Assembly (NCBI GenBank): GCA_027058735.1
Contig: JALURZ010000020.1
Location: forward strand, 1-17,443
Source: Hyphomicrobiales bacterium
Lineage (GTDB): Bacteria; Pseudomonadota; Alphaproteobacteria; Rhizobiales; JALURZ01
Length of the DNA stretch: 17,443 nt
Reading direction: 5' to 3'
Numbering within the stretch: the stretch's first letter is position 1; every line of letters begins with the position of its first letter. Positions 14,216 to 17,443 of the stretch are shown in pieces. Both the position numbers and the translations under genes were made by a program. Under the pieces are notes generated by a model. The model saw only the letters and a program-made list of their open reading frames with translations. It was not told the origin of the DNA and searched no databases.

Positions 14216-15387
14216 CGTCCCAGTTCCTTCATCGCGCCATCGAGGCCTTCGAGGGTCAGCGGGAACATGCGCTCAGAAACCAGTTGGCGGATCATTTCGG
14301 TGGTTGGCGTGAACGACCAGAACCGCTCCGGGACCGGGTTGAGCCAGACGAGGGACGGGTAGATATTCATCACCCGCTCCAGCCACAAGGCGCCCGGCTC
14401 CGGGTTCATGTGTTCCACCGAGCCGCCCGCATGGGTCAGTTCGAACGGGCTCATGGACGCATCGCCCACGAACAGCACCTTGTAATCGGCGGGGTAGGTG
14501 TGCAGCACCTCCCAGGTGTCGATGCGTTCGGTATGGCGGCGGCGGTTGTTCTTCCATACATATTCGTAGAGGCAGTTGTGGAAGTAAAAATACTCCATGT
14601 GCTTGAATTCCGCGCGCGCGGCTGAAAACAGCTCCTCGCACACCTTGATGTGGCCGTCCATCGACCCGCCGACATCGAAAAACACCAGCACCTTGATCGT
14701 GTTGCGCCGTTCGGGCACCAGTTTGATGTCGAGATAGCCCTTGCGCGCCGTTGAATTGATGGTGTCGTCGAGATCGAGTTCTTCGGCCGCCCCGTCGCGG
14801 GCGAATTTGCGCAGGCGCCGCAGCGCCATCTTGATGTTGCGGGTGCCCAGTTCGACGCTGTCGTCGAGGTCCTTGTATTCGCGCTTGTCCCAGACCTTGA
14901 TGGCGCGGCCGTGGCGGCCCTCCTTCTGGCCGATGCGCACGCCCGCCGGATTATAGCCATAGGCGCCGAACGGCGAGGTGCCCCCGGTGCCGATCCACTT
15001 CGATCCGCCCTCGTGGCGCCCGTCTTGTTCCGCGAGCCGCTTTTGCAGCTCCTCCATGATTTTTTCCCAGCCGCCCAGCGCCTCGATCTCGGCCTTTTCT
15101 TCCTCCGACAGGAATTTTTCGGTGACCAGGCGCAGCCACTCTTCGGGGATCTCGTAAAGCTCTTCGCCCTTGAGTTCGTCGAGCCCCTTGAAGACATGGC
15201 CGAAAACCCGGTCGAACCTGTCCAGATTGCGTTCATCCTTGATGAGGGCCGAGCGCGCCAGATAGTAGAAATCCTCCACGCGCCGCCCGGCGACGTTCTT
15301 TTGCATCCCCTCCATGAGAGCCAGATATTCCTTCACGGTCACCGGCAGGTTGGCGGCTTTCAGTTCGTGGAAGAAGTTTATGAACAC
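14212..15387 (-). CDS. CoxE-like VWA-domain protein
   Basis: 391 aa, GTG start. The N-terminal ~200 residues are helical and charged, with the stretch WIGTGGTSPFGAYGYNPAG (131-149) and an RDxxD-like basic/acid segment KREYKDLDDSVELGTR. The C-terminal VWA domain begins near 230; its metal site reads D238-V-G-G-S242-M-D244, so the middle Ser of the DxSxS motif is Gly. I recall this form as common in the CoxE-like branch. Relatives usually work with a MoxR-type AAA+ ATPase as a chaperone or metal-insertion pair, but no such ATPase is in the window. Downstream is a hydrolase gene overlapping by 4 bp. Upstream, 205 bp separate it from the divergent OmpA-family gene. Cytosolic; no signal peptide. 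Confidence 0.85.
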   Translation of the reverse strand: MFINFFHELKAANLPVTVKEYLALMEGMQKNVAGRRVEDFYYLARSALIKDERNLDRFDRVFGHVFKGLDELKGEELYEIPEEWLRLVTEKFLSEEEKAEIEALGGWEKIMEELQKRLAEQDGRHEGGSKWIGTGGTSPFGAYGYNPAGVRIGQKEGRHGRAIKVWDKREYKDLDDSVELGTRNIKMALRRLRKFARDGAAEELDLDDTINSTARKGYLDIKLVPERRNTIKVLVFFDVGGSMDGHIKVCEELFSAARAEFKHMEYFYFHNCLYEYVWKNNRRRHTERIDTWEVLHTYPADYKVLFVGDASMSPFELTHAGGSVEHMNPEPGALWLERVMNIYPSLVWLNPVPERFWSFTPTTEMIRQLVSERMFPLTLEGLDGAMKELGR

Positions 15388-15592
15388 GGATGCCTGCCTG
15401 TCATTTGCGCAATCGCTCTATCCCATACCCGCTTCGCGCGCGGCGTTCCAGCCCGTTCATCGCGCGTTCAGGCTTGCCGCGCAATACTGTGCGCCACAGC
15501 CGTGAAAGCGCCTGGCGCAATTGCGGCGGAATTGATGACGGTCTGGATTGCGCGGCGCCCATGCGCCGCATCGCTGCGAAGGAACGGGCAAG
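15388..15592. promoter_or_regulatory. Divergent promoter region between VWA and OmpA-family genes
   Basis: 205 bp between two divergent starts. It must contain both promoters, but I could not pick out clear -35/-10 elements. AAGGA at 15579-15583 is the likely ribosome-binding site of the OmpA-family gene. Confidence 0.4.
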
Positions 15593-16741
15593 ATGGCATT
15601 TCGCGAGAACGCTTTGATCAGCCATGCGCTGGCGCTTCTGGGGGCAACGGCATTGATCGCGGGTCTGGCGGCGCCGCACACGGCGCGCGCGGAGAGTTTC
15701 GGCGAGCGGATCGAAAGCGGTCTTGAGGAAAACCTGAAAACCGACCTTGAAGACGAGTTCACCGTGAAGGACAATCTGTCGGGAAACACGATGGTGCTGC
15801 CTGAAGTGGCGCTGCCGGGCCTCAAGGGCGCAAAATCCGGCGACCCGGACAAGACGAAGAAAAAGGCGGTGAAAAAGAAACCGGCCGCCGGGCCAAAGAA
15901 AAAAGCAGGCAAAAAGAAACCGGCCGCCGGGCCAAAGAAAAAAGCAGGCAAAAAGAAACCGGCCGCCGGGCAAAAGAGGAAGGCTGGCGCCGCAGCAAAA
16001 CGGGGCAGGCCGGCAGCAAAGACCGGGAGCGCGGCCGTCAACAGGCAATATCGCGAATGGGACCGCCAGGTCCTCGAGGCCGAAAAGGCCCGGCGCAGGC
16101 CGGTTCCGCGCCGCAGGCCGGCTTACCGCGCGGCGAGCCGCACACAGGCGCCCGTGCCGCTGCCGTCGGCCCGGCTGAGCGAGCAGGCCATGGAGCGCGC
16201 CCTGACCGCGCCGCCCAGAGGGTATGACGGGCGCCGTTATTCGATGAGCGAGGTGCTGGGGGATCACCGGCTGCGCGCCCGCCTGCGCCGGGTCGATATC
16301 AGCACCATCAATTTCCGGTTCGACGACATTCGCGTGCCGCCAGGCGAGATCTACAAGCTGCGCAGAATAGCGCGCGTGCTGAACCGCATCATCTTTCGCC
16401 GTCCCTTCGAGGTGTTCCTCATCGAAGGGCACACCGACGCGGTCGGTGACTATGATTACAACCTCGATCTGTCCGAAGACCGTGCCCGCGCCATCAAGGC
16501 GGCGTTAGTCGAACATTTCGCGGTGCCGGCGGAAAATCTGGTCACGCGCGGCTATGGCGAGCGGTTCTTGCTGGTGAACACCTATGGGCGCGAACGCCTC
16601 AACCGCCGGGTGACCGTGCGGCGCATCACGCCGCTGGTATATGCGGAGCGCGGCCCCTATCGCTACGAGCGGCCCTATGCGTATCGCCGCCCATACCGTC
16701 CCTACAGGCGTTATTTCCACTATTACGGAAATCGCTACTAG
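15593..16741 (+). CDS. Exported OmpA-family protein with Lys/Ala/Pro repeats and Tyr/Arg tail
   Basis: 382 aa from the ATG at 15593, with AAGGA upstream; a TTG at 15548 would spoil the signal peptide. Residues 1-33 are a typical signal peptide (AHALALLGATALIAGLAA-like core, cleavage after ARA). Then come an acidic helix (36-60), a histone-H1-like repeat (95-133, unit KKKPAAGPKKKAG), an Arg-rich linker, and a C-terminal OmpA-like peptidoglycan-binding domain (~236-345). The family's diaminopimelate-contacting Asp and Arg are present as D282 (EGHTDAVG) and R297 (LSEDRARAI), with NRRV at 337-340. The last 33 residues contain 11 Tyr and 9 Arg. It should sit in the periplasm bound to peptidoglycan, with a strongly cationic linker. 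Its stop overlaps the convergent YcjF-like stop by 4 bp. Confidence 0.87.
   Translation: MAFRENALISHALALLGATALIAGLAAPHTARAESFGERIESGLEENLKTDLEDEFTVKDNLSGNTMVLPEVALPGLKGAKSGDPDKTKKKAVKKKPAAGPKKKAGKKKPAAGPKKKAGKKKPAAGQKRKAGAAAKRGRPAAKTGSAAVNRQYREWDRQVLEAEKARRRPVPRRRPAYRAASRTQAPVPLPSARLSEQAMERALTAPPRGYDGRRYSMSEVLGDHRLRARLRRVDISTINFRFDDIRVPPGEIYKLRRIARVLNRIIFRRPFEVFLIEGHTDAVGDYDYNLDLSEDRARAIKAALVEHFAVPAENLVTRGYGERFLLVNTYGRERLNRRVTVRRITPLVYAERGPYRYERPYAYRRPYRPYRRYFHYYGNRY
15872..15988 (+). repeat. 39-bp in-frame tandem repeat, three copies
   Basis: Copies at 15872-15910 and 15911-15949 are identical. The third (15950-15988) is identical for its first 21 bases and then diverges. Each unit encodes KKKPAAGPKKKAG. 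The identity of the first two copies suggests recent duplication, and the array could vary in number between strains. Confidence 0.95.
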
Positions 16742-17443
16742 GCGGGTTTGTCAGCGGGTTTACGAACCGAAACCAGCGTGGCGAGCACGTCTGAGAGCCG
16801 GGGTTTGCCGGCTTCGTGGTAGGGCAGGGGCCGGATCTGTTCCATGGCCGCAAGGCCAATCCGGGCGCTCAGAACCCCGTTGAGCATGCCTTCGCCAAGC
16901 CGGGTGGAGAGCTTGGCCGCCAGTCCGTGGCCCAGCAGTTGTTGCAGCACGTTCTCGCCAACCGCGATGCCGCCGGTCATGGCGAGATGGGCGATCACCA
17001 TGCGCGCCAGTTTCATCAGGCCGAGGGCGCCGGGCCGCCCCCCATAGCACTCGGCCAGCCGGCGCACCATGCGCAGGTTCGCAGCCCCCACCACCACGAT
17101 GTCGAGAACGGCGCCCGGCGCGACCGCCGTGATCAGCGAAACACGCTTGACCGTGTCGGCGACGATGGCCCGGGCCCTGGCGTCGAGCGGCATGATCAGT
17201 TCGCGTTCGGCCAGTTGCAGCAGATCGGTCGGATCGCTCATGGCGGCTTCGTGTTCGGCGAAACGCGACAGCCCCCAGGCCATGTCGGCCCGCTGCCCGG
17301 CCAGGTGTTTCAGGGCGGCGATGGCGCGCGCCGCGGCGGCATGATCGCCCTCCCCATAGGCTGCCCCGGCGTCCTCCTTGATGCGCGCCAGGGTCTTCAG
17401 TGCGGCGAGGGACAGGACTTCGCGCACCGTCACGGCGATGGCG
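16738..17443 (-). CDS. YcjF / DUF697 family membrane protein, N-terminus outside the window
   Basis: The frame stays open to the right edge, so the 5' end is missing; the GTG at 17433 is only an internal possibility. About 235 residues are visible, against roughly 340-350 for full-length YcjF-type proteins (TIGR01620), so this is the C-terminal two-thirds. The DUF697 core is recognisable: VSLITAVAPGAVLDIVVVG, then the NLRMVRRLAECYGGRPG segment, a hydrophobic helix, and the closing RIGLAAMEQIRPLPY. Family members are inner-membrane proteins usually encoded just after ycjX, a P-loop NTPase; that gene would lie to the right of this window. The function of the pair is unclear (envelope stress in Enterobacteria). 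The stop TAG overlaps that of the OmpA-family gene. Confidence 0.85.
   Translation of the reverse strand, partial: AIAVTVREVLSLAALKTLARIKEDAGAAYGEGDHAAAARAIAALKHLAGQRADMAWGLSRFAEHEAAMSDPTDLLQLAERELIMPLDARARAIVADTVKRVSLITAVAPGAVLDIVVVGAANLRMVRRLAECYGGRPGALGLMKLARMVIAHLAMTGGIAVGENVLQQLLGHGLAAKLSTRLGEGMLNGVLSARIGLAAMEQIRPLPYHEAGKPRLSDVLATLVSVRKPADKPA

Overview
The window is GC-rich, densely packed chromosomal DNA, most likely from an alphaproteobacterium of the Hyphomicrobiales (Rhizobiales). Three things point there: a giant membrane-anchored apolipoprotein-like coiled-coil protein of the TipN/GPR/RgsE type; an adrenodoxin-type ferredoxin next to a TrxR-like ferredoxin-NADP reductase; and a StcD-like flavoprotein demethylase. 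I see no phage genes, transposases, CRISPR arrays, tRNAs or rRNAs.

Left part (1-5878): the C-terminal half of an MFS permease (+) converges on an enolase-superfamily epimerase (-). Next is a minus-strand gene of about 1,400 codons for a two-TM protein. Its middle contains 54 consecutive 11-residue repeats with no gap. This is the most striking protein in the window.

Centre-left (5879-8281): a 424-bp regulatory region with repeated GTTAAC motifs separates that gene from a plus-strand group. The group holds a stand-alone Hpt phosphotransfer protein, a [2Fe-2S] ferredoxin with its own likely promoter, and a ferredoxin-NADP reductase 37 bp downstream. The last two form an electron-transfer pair.

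Centre (8282-8911): 630 bp without a convincing ORF. Its minus strand ends in a strong intrinsic terminator and has several stable hairpins upstream, including a C(UUCG)G tetraloop. This may be an undescribed structured RNA or a long structured 3' UTR. A perfect DnaA box and an imperfect one lie at its edge.

Centre-right (8912-13478, all minus): in transcription order, a SAM methyltransferase, an MFS permease, a large OYE-type flavoprotein with an incomplete Fe-S cysteine set, and an 89-aa protein with 10 cysteines. The first two are 43 bp apart.

Right part (13658-17443): a CoxE-like VWA protein is followed by an isochorismatase-type hydrolase that overlaps it by 4 bp (minus). Divergent from them is an exported OmpA-family protein with a histone-like Lys/Ala/Pro repeat and a Tyr/Arg-rich tail. 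It converges on the C-terminal part of a YcjF/DUF697 membrane protein, and the two stop codons share CTAG.

All family assignments come from reading motifs by eye; no database search was run.
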